Assembly: GCA_029168955.1 (NCBI GenBank)
Contig: JAPDOI010001705.1
Coordinates: 62,001-126,000, forward strand
Reading direction: 5' to 3'
Length of the DNA stretch: 64,000 bases
Source: Aplectana chamaeleonis
Taxonomy: Eukaryota; Nematoda; Chromadorea; Rhabditida; Cosmocercidae
Below, one piece after another: positions 1 through 13,690 of this stretch; the stretch's first letter is position 1, and each line of letters opens with the position of its first letter. A model generated the notes under the pieces. The model searched no databases, was not told where the DNA came from, and was given only the letters and a program-made list of their open reading frames with translations. Position numbers and translations under genes: made by a program.

Positions 1-317
1 CTTCTTTCACTTTTTGCCTATTTTTCTTGATCTCGTTATTCTATTGAAGTTTCTTGCTCTCTCTCATGATCTCGATCGTCTTGCCCTTCTTAATTATACT
101 ATTCTTCATCTTCTTGTTCTTCTTGGTGTGGTAATGCTTACGAATAGTTTTGTATTGATATTCAAAATTTGATGTTTTGGAAATTCGCAAAACTTATTGA
201 CAAATGACTATTTACGTAGACTCGAATGAAAATTTTCTTCACAAAAAAAGAGCGAGTTTATCTTCTGTGGATAAAATATGAATATTTGTTGGCAACAAAT
301 AGACACTGGAAGACTCC

Positions 318-523
318 GTACTGCCGTTATCGGGGCGAAACTCCGCTCCGCAGTCGCGAACAGCCGCGGTTGCATCATGCAGCAAGCAGCACGCCGAAAA
401 GCGTGCTGGACTAGCTCCTGACACCATCATCCCTTCTCCCAGCTCGATTATAATTGTGCTGCATGGTGCAGCAGCGAATCGCTGCAATCGCGGAGCGGAT
501 TTTCGGCCCGATAACGACTGTAC
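318..523. mobile_element. MITE with GTAC-ending inverted repeats
   Basis: GTACTGCCGTTATCGGGGCG on the left is matched in reverse complement by the right end (CCCGATAACGACTGTAC). The arms include GCGGTTGCATCATGCAGC and its approximate complement. Related ends occur at 13440-13500, 15900-15970, 31740-31940 and 55600-55805. Confidence 0.8.
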
Positions 524-528
524 AATCA

Positions 529-1400
529 GTTTCAACAGCTGACGTATGCCATTGGAAAAGGCTCAGAATCACTATCAAAGAGGACATTCGATCCCACGAG
601 GATTCGTTAATCAAAACACACGGGTACTGATCTCACAACACGATTAACACATTGAATTTCTTCTAGAAAGATAAGGAAGGGGACAAAGGAGGAAAATGCG
701 AGAGCAAAAATGGAAGATTGTAAAAGACAAGAAATGCCATCATATGCTTAGGAAACGTAGTAAAATGTCTCCTAATACGAAAGTTTTATTTGAAAGGTGT
801 CAGCGGTTGGTAAGCACGCGCAAGCAGCACGTATGCATTGCTCCCATTAGAATGGAGCGCATCAATGTCTAAAAGAAGCGTTCTAGATAAAAAGATTGTT
901 GAGTTTTCATCATGAAGGTGTCTATCTGGTCACCAATGGAGTGAAAATGAGTGAAATTCTCGAGGGAAAAAAACGTGCAAGCACGACAGAACGATTTAGT
1001 GCGGCTGGTCTCCCAGCGCCAAATATAGTTATTCTTCATACACATTAATTTAACAAAACTAAACCTCTCCAGCTAGATCGCGGCTGGAGCGATTTTGAGC
1101 TAAACACGCGCTAGGCTTGAAACGGGTAGGGCCTCGGTCATAGTTGGCCGATCTGCGTAGCCCGGTCGATAATCACGAAAGACATGAATGTGGTAAGGTA
1201 GAAAAAACACCCGATGCGGCTGACTCGACCGATTTTCACATGATATAAGATAAGAAATGAATGAGGTCCATGATATCGTTGCACATAATTCACACATACT
1301 GACCGCGTCAGCCACAGCTGGCCACAACGGGTGTTTTTTGCAACCTCCATCGTCTATGTTTTTCATACGCATCGACCGGGTAGGCCACGGCGATTTTTCT
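529..1400. other. no gene seen
   Basis: Moderately AT-rich DNA with only short unsupported ORFs. I see no splice-site-bounded coding frame or recognisable repeat between the first MITE and the dispersed repeat at 1405. Confidence 0.5.
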
Positions 1401-1404
1401 CTGA

Positions 1405-1550
1405 CAGGGGCCTAGCTCCCTCATTTTGAGCCGGTCGAAGTAGGGCGTATCGGGTTTATCATTTCGAGATATCCTTATTTTGCCATGACCGACCGCTCTT
1501 TTGTTTGCTCTGCACGGACTCATCTAAGCGAACTGGACTTCAGATGTTGA
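1405..1550. repeat. dispersed repeat (inverted relative to 24260-24418)
   Basis: GCCTAGCTCCCTCATTTTGA and GCCATGACCGACC have reverse-complement matches at 24260-24418 (TCAGAATGAGGGAGCTAGGC, GGTCGGTCATGGC). Confidence 0.75.
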
Positions 1551-1779
1551 TTAAACAAGCTCGTCGTTTGCGATTGGAAAGCCAGCCGTGTTGGGGTGTT
1601 CCAACTTGTTTGTGCGCTTCCTCAATCCCCACCCCAACTCCCAACTTTTGCTTATTTTCCACTCTTTGGGACCAGATATACACTTTCATGATAGAAACCA
1701 ATTTTTTGGTCACAAACCCTGCATCCTAGTATTAATGCGTTTTGAAAGAGAGCCATTTGATTGAGGGCAACACATAAGC

Positions 1780-1930
1780 TTTGGTAAATCCCTAGTGACC
1801 TGTAGACTCCGATTATCACCAGCAGCGGAGCGGTGGGCTTTGGTGAAATACAATTGGTGATAAGGAGTTTTCGACGAAAAAGCCACCGCTCTATGCTGTG
1901 ATAATCGAAAACAGGAGTTCACTTGAAATG
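1780..1930. repeat. dispersed repeat (inverted relative to 31953-32107)
   Basis: CCTAGTGACCTGTAGACT and GGAGTTCACTTGAAATG recur in reverse complement in intron 2 at 31953-32107. About 150 bp, no coding signal. Confidence 0.8.
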
Positions 1931-1989
1931 AAACCGAATCTACCTACCGAACGCGCATGCGTACTAACAGCGATCAAGTCTTCAAAGAA

Positions 1990-2480
1990 GTTTTGTACTG
2001 ACCGCGTGATATAATCGGGCCTACCGCCTGTGAGTGCGTACTAACCGCGGCCACTCCTACGTGCAACATTTGTACCGACCGCGTGGCAAGACGTCCCGAC
2101 CGCGCGGCGATGCGTACTAACCGCGAGGAATGGCGTACTGATCGCGTGGGAATGCGTATTGACCGCGTTAAGGTACGTTTCGTCCGCGTGGCAGTGCGTA
2201 CAGATCGCGTGGCGATGCGTACCGACGGCGTATAAAGGCGTCCCGAACACGTGGCAGTGCGTACCGACGGCGTGACAATGCGTACTGATCGCGTGTCATT
2301 CCGTACCGACCGAGTGGCAGTATGTATCAAACGCGTGAAAATGCGTACCGACCGCGTCACAATGCGTATCGACCGCGTGTCAAAATGTGCCGACCGCGTG
2401 GCATTCCGTACTGACCGCGTGGCAGTGCGCATCGACCGCGCGAATTCGCGTGCCGACCGCGTGCAAATTGCGTTCCAAAC
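1990..2480 (+). repeat. minisatellite with a different 21-bp unit
   Basis: About 20 units reading roughly ATGCGTACCGACCGCGTGGC plus one base, with exact 21-bp spacing from about 2110 to 2470. The unit has no evident sequence similarity to the GTGTGCAGGAC family but has the same period. ORFs on both strands through it are by-products of the repeat length. Confidence 0.95.
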
Positions 2481-2559
2481 GTCGCCCATCCCGCTGCCGG
2501 TACGCATTTTGTCCGCCGTCGGTCCACCCCTTTGTCTGAGAATGGATGTGCTAACTTGA

Positions 2560-4440
2560 GTGGAATGCTTATTGGTCACATGCTTCGGTTTTCTGAGTAT
2601 TTATTGACTGGCGACAAAGGGCTATCGACTCAAAAGATAAAGCATTGAGCTTAGTTCGTTGTTAGCTAAATTACATTGCGATAACTTCCATGCTACCACT
2701 AATAGAAACTGTGAGTGGTAAATGCCCAATGGTGTAACGTGGAATTCAAAAAGTGCAGCTGAGGCTGGATTCTTCTTTCAGAATTTTCGCTGGTGGGATC
2801 GATACGGGAAAGCTTTTGCTTTCTGCCGGTGACGCATACTATAAAGATACTCTCACCCAGATTGCTGGCGATCAAGTTCAATGACGAATTCCGCCCCTGG
2901 TATAATGACATTCTTCTACCGCAACCTATCGATTTCGATCGAGAATCCGATATTAATCCTGATAATCGTGTTCAGAACCCTCATCAAAATCTCAGAATGG
3001 CGTTTAGGTGTAGAGAAAAATTCAATGTTGAGGAAAAATTTACCTGCCGGTCTTGAGCTTGTAACTTTTTCCATCCAGGTTTCGGGAAGGGGCACTGACA
3101 GTTTCACTAGTCATAGCAGCGTGGGCAGTGTTGCAGGGTACATTTCATTCAATTCACCCTTGACTACGCTGAAATGGCAAGCCTTGTAAGCACTGCTCGG
3201 GCTCGTTGAACGACTAACGTCCTATGAAATCTGAAAGTTCTAAATCCCTGTATCTCATTGCGGACCAAAATTTCTACACGGTGAGCCACTCTACAAAAAA
3301 AGTCTGGTTTCCATGTTTCTCGCTGCAATATCAGAACCGCGACAACTATCAGATAAAGAAGATTAGCACCAATTCCTAGCCTTCAACCGGAGAACTTCCT
3401 TTCTCTCCGGCCATCTTGCGACTCCTAGAAAAGCCATACCGCTCCTAGTTTTCCTGTCCTTTTTATGCGGTTTTTTGGACGCAGCTGCCATGAAGGGCAC
3501 TCAAGATATCATCATGCGCGAAAAACTCAACAACGCTTTTTGTGACAAACGCTACCATTACTGCCAGCACTGAGCGCCTTATTTCTCACACCTCTGAGTA
3601 ATAAAACATTTTCTTTTTCGAATAGGTCTAACTACAGCTATTATTCGCTCGTATTCGACATGCTAAAGACTCAATTACTTTCAATCAGATGCCCTGAAGA
3701 AATTTCAATCAAACGTACTGGAACAACGGCTTCGGTCAATCTATTTGGCTGTATTGTACATGGGCAGATAAATGTATTATAGATTAATACATATATTCGG
3801 GATTTTAAAACTCTAAGTATTGTGTGACGTTCTTAAACGTGTAATCGGTACAGCTGCAGAAGAATCCAACGAGTGCAAAATCCTGACTTGGAATCTCATT
3901 GCCGATCTATTAATTACCTCAAATTTCCCTTGTTGACGTAGGTAGCCGGGGTTTCATTCTAGTTACTCGCTTAGCGGAAAATACGATTGAGGTGCGCCTT
4001 CGTTTTCAAGGTTACACCGCGCACCGCCATTTGAATATTTCCCCGCCGTCCATCCATCCTTCTCTCCCAATGGTCAGCAGTTGAACGACCAACGTGGGTT
4101 CGTTGTTGGACGTACTCGTGACTGTTCCTCAAGGTTTCATCTCTCACGCATCTGCACTTTTTTGGGTCTTTCATATGGTTTTTTAAATCGAAGGATCGAA
4201 AAAAACCCGGGCGTGAATTTTCAAAGCTTTTGCGCGTGTGGCCATACTGAGTACAGAATGTAGTGAAGACCCGGAATCGGCTCAAAACCTTCAACAGAGG
4301 TTAGTTAGGGTGCCAGACGCGAAAACAGTGTTCGCTTGTCGCTATTCTGAGGGTTGGTGCAGCCTACGGCAGACGTACATATTTTCTTTCAAGTGGCGTA
4401 AACTATCATAAATTAAGTATTCACAAAGAAAAGGGGTGCC
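2560..4440. other. no gene seen
   Basis: Overlapping ORFs of both strands at 2793-3189 have no family resemblance and no consistent splice sites. The remainder has frequent stops in all frames. Confidence 0.45.
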
Positions 4441-4872
4441 TCTAAGAAGAATAAGAAGAAAGTACGATGAAAAACGGCAAGGAAGTGGGTGAAATTCTTG
4501 TAGACCAGCCAACCCATTGAATCACTCCGCCCAAGTTGTATAACAGTTGTCCTGTGTTCGTTTCACCACAGTAACCGGCACCAAAACTTCGAATATGCTT
4601 CATCGCAAAAGGTTCTAACTTGCCGGCATGTGCATTGGCCCACCTTATTTTTCGAAGAGTTTGCGTTACAAGAAACAAAAAACGATTTCACATACCTAAG
4701 AATTCTGAAGAGGGGGAAAAATTTCCGATGTCAGATTTGATGCTTTGTCTGCAGTCTCCCGAAACACAACAATAGGCATGATTAAAATTTACAGAGACTT
4801 CTTTAAACAGTTTTTCTCCGATATTTGAGTGTTCTGTGGGACTTTTTCTTATTGAACACTACATAGTGGACC
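4441..4872. repeat. dispersed repeat, three copies in the window (copy 1)
   Basis: Shares long blocks with 18325-18770 (GACCAGCCAACCCATTG, CAGTCTCCCGAAACACA, TATTTGAGTGTTCTGTGGG) and in part with 10240-10560. No ORF is conserved among copies. Confidence 0.8.
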
Positions 4873-6259
4873 TAAAAAAACATCGAAAGCTAGAATACGG
4901 TTTTTTCATGGGAACACTGCCTCTAATATGTATTCCGCATATCGGCAAATGAACCGCAAATTTGTGCAATTTACTATAGTATACCGCAATCTTAAAAAAT
5001 TGACGAACGGACCACATACTTAAATATTTGTATATAAGCGGTCTAAATAACCCCATTGGAAAAGTTTTGGGGAGATTTTATCTTAGCCATCTAAAAATCG
5101 CCAGAAGTCGCATTTGGGTTGGAAAATCTTCCCTAGTGGGATGCCTTCGGATCTAATGTGCCGAAGTCTATAAAAAAATTGACAAGTGGACCACCGATTT
5201 GTAATCAACACCCAAGATACCCTCTAGGAAAAACCTTTGATCCACATCCGACACCATTCATTTGAACAACTTGAAATTTGCTTTTCTGGTGCCACTTTTC
5301 CCTGGCAACGCCTTTGAAATGCTATTTCTGGTACTCTCGAAGGAATTAAGGAAAATCCGGACACGGGTTATTGATAAACAGGACTACAACCTCCCCAACA
5401 TTGTTTTATAAAACACTGAAATGGGTATGTAGGTCCATTTAGTCCCGAAATAGAGATTAATATATGAAAACGGCTTAGGGCATGACCAAGATGACCTATA
5501 ATTCCCGAAATGTAGCACTTCGAACATGCCACTCAATACCTAGGAAAGCATTTCCATACAACGACAAGAACAGATCGTGCACCAGTCTTCAGAAGATTTC
5601 AATTTCGGCACGTTTGAAAGTTCTCTTTGTCTTCCAGCTTGATTAGAATTACGTGGCTGATATGCTTTTTGTCCCTTACTGTGAATGAATTTGGAAATCT
5701 TCTCAATCACAACCTGCATTCCGGCAATTCACGGATTTTCTTCGACCGGATGTACAGTGCTGGGCGCGGTTTGGAGATGGCCTCAGCGACCTCTTCTGCC
5801 AAATGATCCCCGTATCTATCAAGGAATGTGTGTGCGCGATCTCTATCGTCACCATTTCCTTCACGGCCAGCCGCACTTGTCACCATTCTATGGATCTTTG
5901 TTGAGTCAGTGCAAAATTTATGTGAATGCATGGATACTCTTAAATACCTGAATTCTTTTTTTTTGGACTACGTGTTGAACAACGATCGTTTTCCTTACTT
6001 TGTCCACCTCGACCCTCTTACAAGCACCAAGGTGCACTGACGAGCACTTAACGCCTTTACAATGACCATTCAGCGGACCATCGCTGTACGTATGTGAAAT
6101 TAATAATGACACTTGAGTACCCGACAACCCATTGGCGCCGAACTCCGGCCGCCGCATCGATTCATCTAACTCACCTGTCGTACTGAAAAGTTCTCTTGGT
6201 CATTATGTTACTACTTGACGAGCAGGGTACATAGATATATCATCTAGTCGATCGATTTA
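4873..6259. other. no gene seen
   Basis: Short ORFs only. Part (4860-5060) resembles the continuation of the dispersed repeat at 4441. Confidence 0.45.
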
Positions 6260-6764
6260 CTTTAAGACAGCAGACCCGCTCGAAAAAGTTGTTTGATTAA
6301 CTACGTTACTGGGGTCCTATGGCTCCTAGTAGAATGCTCACGCCGTTGTAAGCATCGAAAACGAGTCAAAACTACTAAATTTGAGCAATGCAAATCGAAA
6401 AATTTCTGCAACACCGCCCCTGAGCTTCGACAACCCCGCCCTAAAATACAAACTCGTCCAGGTTCATCGTTCTAATACGGTGACTTCGGCTGGTTTATAA
6501 TGCTTCCAACGAGGTGAACATTTCAGTAGAGGCTATAAGAGTATATCGGCTTCTCTATCTCAACTGTTTTGTTGCTAATATTCGCTGTTTCAACCGCGCG
6601 CTGAGAAACTCGTCCACTTCCACCCGATAACCAAAACAACCGTTATTCCCCGATTTTAAAACAATTTTCGTTGGTTTTTACGTTAGTTCCCCATACTACC
6701 AGCCCCAACCCTCGATTTCTGTCATAAAATCTATATCATTTTTGAGCGTGTCTGCTGCCTTTAG
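6260..6764. mobile_element. MITE with GGCAGCAGACACGCTCAAAA ends (copy 1)
   Basis: Left CTTTAAGACAGCAGACCCGC, right TTTTTGAGCGTGTCTGCTGC. Inverted copy of 21571-22070. Confidence 0.87.
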
Positions 6765-7830
6765 TTAATTTTGTTCATCTGTTCGAAATTTCAGCAGTTT
6801 TGGAGAGAACTTTCCAGCTCTTCCTAACTCCAAGGTCATTCATAATTTGTTTAATTCAAAACCAGAGCCTGACCACCTTCGTGCAATTGACCTTCCGGTG
6901 ACCTGCCGGTCACCAGTGTCATGAACACTAAAGTTTCCTTAATACAGACCCATTCAGTACTTACCATGCTAGTTCCGAAAGAAATGTGTTCCGAAAACTC
7001 GAGCGGGCACTGGTCTTCGTCACCGGTTCAGTATCTGGGTCGATGAGTTAGTTAGTCGACTTATTCACGCACCTTCGTAAAATCCGGTCGATTCATTTTC
7101 AACTTTGCTTCATGCTAGACGATATCGTTTGACATCTGGCATTCGCAGTATGTTTCCTAGCACTATTGAGCTTTTGAAATCTACTCAACGGTTTTTTCTC
7201 GTCACAGAAATCGTATATTCTACTGAAGGCTTGAAATCTTGTGTGACACTACGTTATGTAATCTGAAGTCCTGCACGAAAGATTTTTGCTACTACGCTCA
7301 AGTGAAGTTCATTGTGGCAGAGTCCAGCCTCCGGTGTAATTTGCAATGTTATGGTCAGACCGCAGTGTGCAGCCACCCTGCCAAACGCGAAGTCCCAATT
7401 CGCTCAAGTAAGCGAGAAAATGCGAGGAAAAAAGCTGACCACGCCCCTTGAGATGAAAAAATGGGCAACGGCCACCAACAAGTTTCCGATCACAATAGGT
7501 ACGGGATGAGTGGTGGATTTCGATCAATATCTATGTTCTCTCAAAATGGTAGGTTCCCTGAGCTTCATTGATGAATACCTATGTTCTTCAATTTGCTAGC
7601 TTTATTTGTGGTGGACCCTTAGCGATTTTGGAGACATCGTTGTGATCAGCGGGAAATTCTCTCTAGCTAGGGAACCTCGCTACCCATGTATGAGGCTTCT
7701 GGAAATCCGTCAGTGCTTTTTGGTCAATTCGGAAGCGCTCTTTCCGATTCCGTCATTGGATTTTGCTACGGATCTCAAGTTAATAAGTTATTACTCGCCA
7801 AATCTCGTACTCTGCTATTTCGCTATCAGT

Positions 7831-8284
7831 TTAGAGGCAGCGTTCACGATAATCATCCTCGTTGACCTTCCACAGTGAAATGATAGGCGAGAAGGATTCT
7901 GGGCTCCCAGTGTCGAAAGAACGGTAGAAAACGAGCCAGGAGCGGCAAAATAACGGCTGCAAACAAGCGTTTTGGTTCCCCAGACACGCCTGGTGCCCCA
8001 GATCCGCCCCTCGGAATGAACAAATGAAGACTCAGATTACAGGAATGATCAAGTCGAGGGAATTCCGATAAGTGTGCTGATCGCTTCATTGCACTGATAG
8101 GTATGATCCTTCTAGCGGTCAATTCCTCCACGCTCAAAAATCAGCGTAAACTAGAGAGGGCTTATTTTTGCTCAAAAACGCGTCTTTCGTGTCCTTTTTA
8201 GGCATGCCTTGCTATATAGGGCACCAGACCTTCCGTAAACCGTGGAGATATCGGAAGTGAAATTTATCGTGAACACTGCCACTA
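7831..8284. mobile_element. MITE, GGCAGTGTTCACGAT family (copy 1)
   Basis: Ends TTAGAGGCAGCGTTCACGAT and ATCGTGAACACTGCC. The whole 450 bp is an inverted copy of 14464-14919, sharing CGCTTGTTTGCAGCCGTTAT and CGTTTTTGAGCA in opposite orientation. Confidence 0.9.
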
Positions 8285-11200
8285 AGGGTTATTTCACCAA
8301 TTCATGCAATATTAGTAGGTATATTTATGTTGAGCTCACCATATCCAGCAAGAAACAACTCTGAAGTGGAGGTCTGTGCTAATGGCGATGAGTCATTGCC
8401 TCGAAGTCTTCACCGCAATTTCGCCCGTTTCCTTCGTGAACGGTTGGAGCAGCATGTAAGGAGCGGATGATAAAGGCACACGGTCAGGGGTTCGATTCCT
8501 GTCACTTGTCGCAAACTTTTGCAAAAATGGATGTAACAATATTCTTCTATGACTGTGTTTTCAAAAAAATTGATTTGCTTTGATTTTGCAGCGTTCTTCA
8601 CAAATGATCAGAACATTCAAAAATTGGGTATTTTCCAAAGTTTTTTCTATCATATCGAACCATACCTAAGGTTGTTCTATTATCAGTATTTTATTTCTAG
8701 AGTCCTTGATTGGCATATGTCATTTTGAGGTTATATAGCAAGTTTGCCGCATGTTTTGTGCTCCTCGGTTCGTCAACTTTCTGAAGTAATCGTGGCACAA
8801 AGCGGGATACGTTGACCACCATCCCGGATCTTGTATCAGTCCAGCAGATTACCTTTTCGAGCTCGATACTATCGACTGCTGTGAAAAGGATTGCCAGAAA
8901 CCAGCCTTCATCAACTGTGCAGTGTGTGAATCTCATCTCTTTTTCGTTCTCTTATTTGAAATGTTCCATCAGCACTGAATAGAAGACTTATTGTCTTGAC
9001 ATTTGCATATTGTTGCCACATGAAGGCTATCAGCGCGGCTATCTCGAGCAGTTTTTTGTTGAATCGGGGTGTGGATCGAGAAAAAGGAGTTTTTCCGGAC
9101 CGGCTTCCAGACGAGATCGCCCTCGTTCAATTCCGAGAAAAAAATTTTCGACTTTTTTTCATGTGCTGCCCTCCAAGCAATGTAGGTGTTTCGAGACGAA
9201 TTTTTTTTTGTATTTTGGGCTGAAAATGTTCTCAGTGTCTTCCCTAACAAGAAAAATAGCCTTATAAGATGTTAAGAGTTTTTTTTAGAATTTTTTTGAG
9301 TGTTTGACATTTCAGCAAGCATTTTCAACAAGAGCGCCCGCCAAGCCCTGCCCATTTTTATTATGGGGTCCGCAGCGCTCGCATTCTGTAAGCTTCAGTA
9401 CCACTTCTGTTCTTGTCACTGTTGCTCTTCAAATCACGAAGCACTCGTTCGATACTCAACAATTACAAAAAACTGTGAATTACAACGTAGTGGTTTTAAC
9501 CAGTAATAACTTGTTAACTTGAGGTCCGTAGCAAAATCCAAGGACAGATTCAGGAAGAGCGTATCCGAGTTGACCAAGAAACATTCAGTCTCTCAGAAGC
9601 CCATACAAGGCTAGCGAGTTCCCCTAGTAAGCAAAGCATGAAAACCGAAAAAATGATCCCCAGGTTGGACTGCGCGTTCAAGGACTGGGGCGATCCGTAA
9701 GAGGTGTATGTTTCCCAGTTCACCACCAGCGAGCATGGCTTTTCTGTTTGATATTCGCTATCGCCATAATCGAATTCCGCAACTGGTCGTAGATCGAAAT
9801 AGAAAGTTCTTAAAAAGTACCCCAGAGTTTAGCTACTTTAGAATGAACAGTGGTGAGCGCGAACTTGTCATATGGCATTTTAGTACATAGAAGTCAGTCC
9901 AGTGAGTGGACGGGACTGTGGCGGTAGACCATCGCTCGCGATCGAAACCCGGCTGATGGCAGCTTGTAATTTTTCTCGACTGAATTCGACGAAAGGTCTT
10001 TGGACCTCTTTTACAGTACCATCGCCGAGCAGTGCGATAGTATGCTTCAAATAAAAATCTGCTTGCGACGCAATCATGGTCGATACCCATGACTATTATG
10101 ATGTGCCATCGCACGGCGACCAAACTCTAAAACAGATCTTTATATCCTGAATAAATCAATTGTGGCACTCTACTATCATTAGGGAAAGTTTACTGATGTT
10201 GTTACCAGCGAGTGTTCACCTTTTCATCTGCGGCTAACACAAGTTGCACCAGAGGGACAGTTGCCGAATTTTGAATACTTTTTATCTCGAAAGATTTTTT
10301 AATATCCAAGCATGTGAACCTCTCTTATTCTTTATGAGTTTTTGGTACAGGATACAGAAAACAAAGAGGTCACTCACCCAAGATTTTCGAAGCTCAAAAC
10401 CATTTGCGACGTTTGCTTTGACGCTTTGTTCGCAGTGCATAAAACACAACAGCAGGCGTAAATAAATATGTGATAGATTTTTCTAAACAGTATTTTCTCC
10501 GGTATTTAGGAGTTTTATGGGGAAAGTCATGAAGTAGTAGATAATAGGGACCTTTCCCTATTATCCACTTCTTCGTGATTTTGCCTACTCAAAAACATAG
10601 AAAACTAGAACACGGTTTTTTGATCGTGAGCACCGCCTTTAAAAAATTTCAAGCTTTTTCACAGAATGTTCATTTCACTTGTCCTCTAGAGTTGCGTGAG
10701 AGTTCAGTATTCTCAAGTTAGCTACATGCACAGGTGAAACTCTTCTTCGTCTAGATTTACATGCCGATTAGAACAATCGCTTCAAAGATAAGGCATTTCA
10801 AAGAGAAAAAATCAATTTGAAGGCCATTCTCGGGCGATAGCGTGACTGTCTACTGTTGAGAGCCCAAGGAGAAAAACCGAACCTTCCTGATTTGGACCCA
10901 ATGGTCCGAATCGGCGGTGAAATCAGTCGCAGTCGGCTAATCTGCTCGTTGCGTAAGTGTGTTGTCAGCCTGTTGCTATGGCAATTTTGGCTATTGTCAC
11001 CCGCCTCGCCGTGCTCAGGTCATTTGCTCACTCAACATTAATCTTTTTAAACCCTCAGGCTATCCAATGGACATCTAACAATTATTGACATAAGCCTGGC
11101 TAATCCACTGCATAAGTACATTTATCCCTGTGGCGGATGTGATTGTTCAGACCTCTAGGAAAAACAGCTTGTTATCTATTGTAAAATCATAAGGAAGTAA

Positions 11201-13437
11201 TTTTTTAAGGAAGTAATCAGAATAATCATAGCAAAGTACATCAGTTTTCCTTCAACGCCTTTTGACAAAATGCGTGTGCCAGCGTCTAACCTTCGTAAAA
11301 CTCTGCTGGAACCATTCGCTAACTCGTTGGTGTACTTATGCATGCAAAAGTTTAGATTAAGATGAAAGCCAAAACCTTTGTCCATTCCCCTCTTTCATAA
11401 ATCGCCTGCCTGAGTTTCTAATGAAGAGATTGGAAGACGTATGATTTCGACTTGTTCAGAAAAAAGGCATTCTATTGAAAGTTTGAACCTATAGTAGCAA
11501 AGTGACACCACAGTAAGCAACAAGCATGACAAAGACCGAGGAGAGTTATCAAGAAAATTAACTCCCTATATTCGATTTCTTGAGATACATATTCTCCTCT
11601 GCTTTCCATTATTTAGTGAAAACTCAGTGGGAACCTCTTGATTTCTGTTTTTTTTTTGTTGAACGCTCATCAAAATGATTCGTTCAACACGACAACATCA
11701 CTTTTTGTCGTAATCGTATGCTAAACAGGAGAGTTTCGTAGAGCGGACAGGTAAGCAACCCAGCGCTCGATGTAAACAGCCACAGCGTCTCACAGTACCC
11801 ACGTCTATTCTCCCCCGAACGATCCCATAAACTAACCCACGCATGTGATCATATACATAGTAGCACGAAGTTGACAGATTTCCTTCTCTGTTCATTATGG
11901 ATGAATCTTTCGTCCACGATTTTCCTCCTATCAATGAAAACTATATACAAGTACTTTCAACATGACGATGAGCGTATTGCCCGCCTTATGGAATGACCAG
12001 ACGTTCTCACACTATTGTTGAAGTAGTTGGAATGCTCTTTGCAATTCCACCGCCAGGAGATGGTGCAAATGGCTTCAGTTGTGCTATAGAGAAGCCACTT
12101 GCTTCCTTGAGTCAATCATCCTTTCCAGTCACATTCGCTCCATTCTTCTTTTCACACTGTTTGCACATTCGCTCCCTACCCACGTTAGTCTAATCAAGTC
12201 CAGTTGTCCCTTACTATGGTTGCACCTCAAATGTGCCTAGGCACCTAATTATACGTACTTTTGCGATTCTGCTGCCGATTAAAGGAAGTGTACATGCTTG
12301 AATTATATCAATTTTAATGTATGATTCGAAGATTTAAATCTCTTACTACTGGAGAAAAGGCGAAGAACTGACGAAAATGCTACACGAATAAAGAACTGGG
12401 AGGTTGTTTGTGTATTGGATTGAAAGTGGACGAGTTATACCGCATCATATACGCTTGTTTGAAATATTGAAGCTAGCGACCAGAAAGTTGAGACAGCGTA
12501 GCCTTTTGACTTCTAGGGTCTGTACAATGAAGCTTATTTCCGTCGTTAGAAGCAGCGAAAATGGCCGAGGTGACCATATCCGAGCAATCAGTTCGGGCGG
12601 GTTTTCACGGATGGCCCGGTACTGTGGAGAAAGTGGGCGGAGACTGCCTGTTTTGCTGGCTCAGTGAGGCTCAGTTATAGTAATTCGGTCCATTTTTGAT
12701 GATTACGACGACTTGAGCGTTCTAATAGCAGCCGCGCGAACCAATCAAGGGCCCTATTTCAACTACCTTCGCGAGAGTGCATACTCTCTTGAACTTTCAA
12801 ATCTCACAAATGGCAAACGTTCCGCAGAAGTTAGCGAAGGCCAAACACTGAGGTACGATTATGATATTAAAGTGTTCCACACATCCCAACTTTCCAAAAA
12901 TTTTCTTAATTGGTGAAAAACAACCTTTTTTACGAAAAACTTTTGAGAATTTCATAACGCTATAAATCTATGGTCACTTATAGCCCAGCCTTAAGCCGTC
13001 GTGATCTAACTGTAGACGCAAACCAGCTTATCCGGGGATAATCCGTGAATCCGCCGCTCTCAGCAGGTGTCCATTTCGAAATGCTCCACTAACTAACTTC
13101 TTCGTCATCATCGTCGCTATTCCCCTTCACTACGTTATTGCCCCGAACGAGGTCAGCTGGTGGCACAATCTCATCGATACATCAATCGATAAGCACCGAA
13201 TTCGTGTTTTATAGCACATACAGTGAAAAAGGAGAAGGAGTTAGGCAGTAGACCAGTTAAGTTGCCCTTTTGAGATCAGTTTGTTCCGCCAGTGCAGCGA
13301 AAATTGGGCATGAAACATTGTAAGCTGAAAATTCTGCTTTTTGTGGGGAATTTAGACTGAAAAGTTGTCCATAGCAACCAACCAAGAATATTGGGATTAG
13401 AAAAAGGGACTTCCTGTCCCGGACATGAGCCTAACAC
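8285..13437. other. no gene established
   Basis: Apart from the repeat at 10240-10560, only short ORFs. The segment 12404-12916 contains frames vaguely like a decayed mariner transposase but without its diagnostic motifs. Nothing can be supported. Confidence 0.4.
10240..10560. repeat. dispersed repeat, diverged copy 2
   Basis: GATACAGAAAACAAAGAGGT, TTTCGAAGCTCAAAACCATT and CTCCGGTATTTAGGAGTTTT align with 18540-18725. Confidence 0.65.
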
Positions 13438-13690
13438 CGATTGTACTGTTGTTCTCTAGGCCGAATTCCGGTCCGCATTTACGGACTACGGCTATTGCAT
13501 CACGCGACACGTGTTAATCCCGGCACGAATCACCCTTCTCCCAGCACGATTATCACATGCCGCATCTCGGGCATTCGGGGGCACCAGCCGAGTGTCCATC
13601 GGGGCCTCATCCGAGCCTCCCAAACTCGGCAGCAGCCCCCCAGCACCCTCGGACCAACCCCCGCTTCTCTTGGCGGCTGATCCGCGGCAC
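13438..13690. repeat. partial MITE of the CCGGTCCGCAATTGCGG family
   Basis: TACTGTTGTTCTCTAGGCCG followed by AATTCCGGTCCGC and GCTATTGCATCACGCG, then a GC-rich interior. The right end is not found, so this copy is truncated. Confidence 0.6.

Noticed and set aside
1974..2579. 201-codon minus-strand ORF rich in TRSVR repeats
   Set aside because: It is the translation of the 21-bp minisatellite with flanks. No start context or splice sites, and other frames are open too.
7853..8137. 94-codon minus-strand ORF
   Set aside because: Lies inside a MITE whose other copy (14464-14919) does not keep the frame.
8470..8515. tRNA-like T arm (GGGGTTCGATTCCTGTC)
   Set aside because: A 5-bp T stem can form, but no matching acceptor 5-prime strand, D arm or anticodon arm was found upstream. 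At most a tRNA-derived relic.
12404..12916. Frames resembling the N-terminal region of a mariner transposase
   Set aside because: A few residues (HHIRLFEIL, VTISEQSVR in another frame) are suggestive, but there is no DD34D catalytic block, no inverted repeats and frequent stops.
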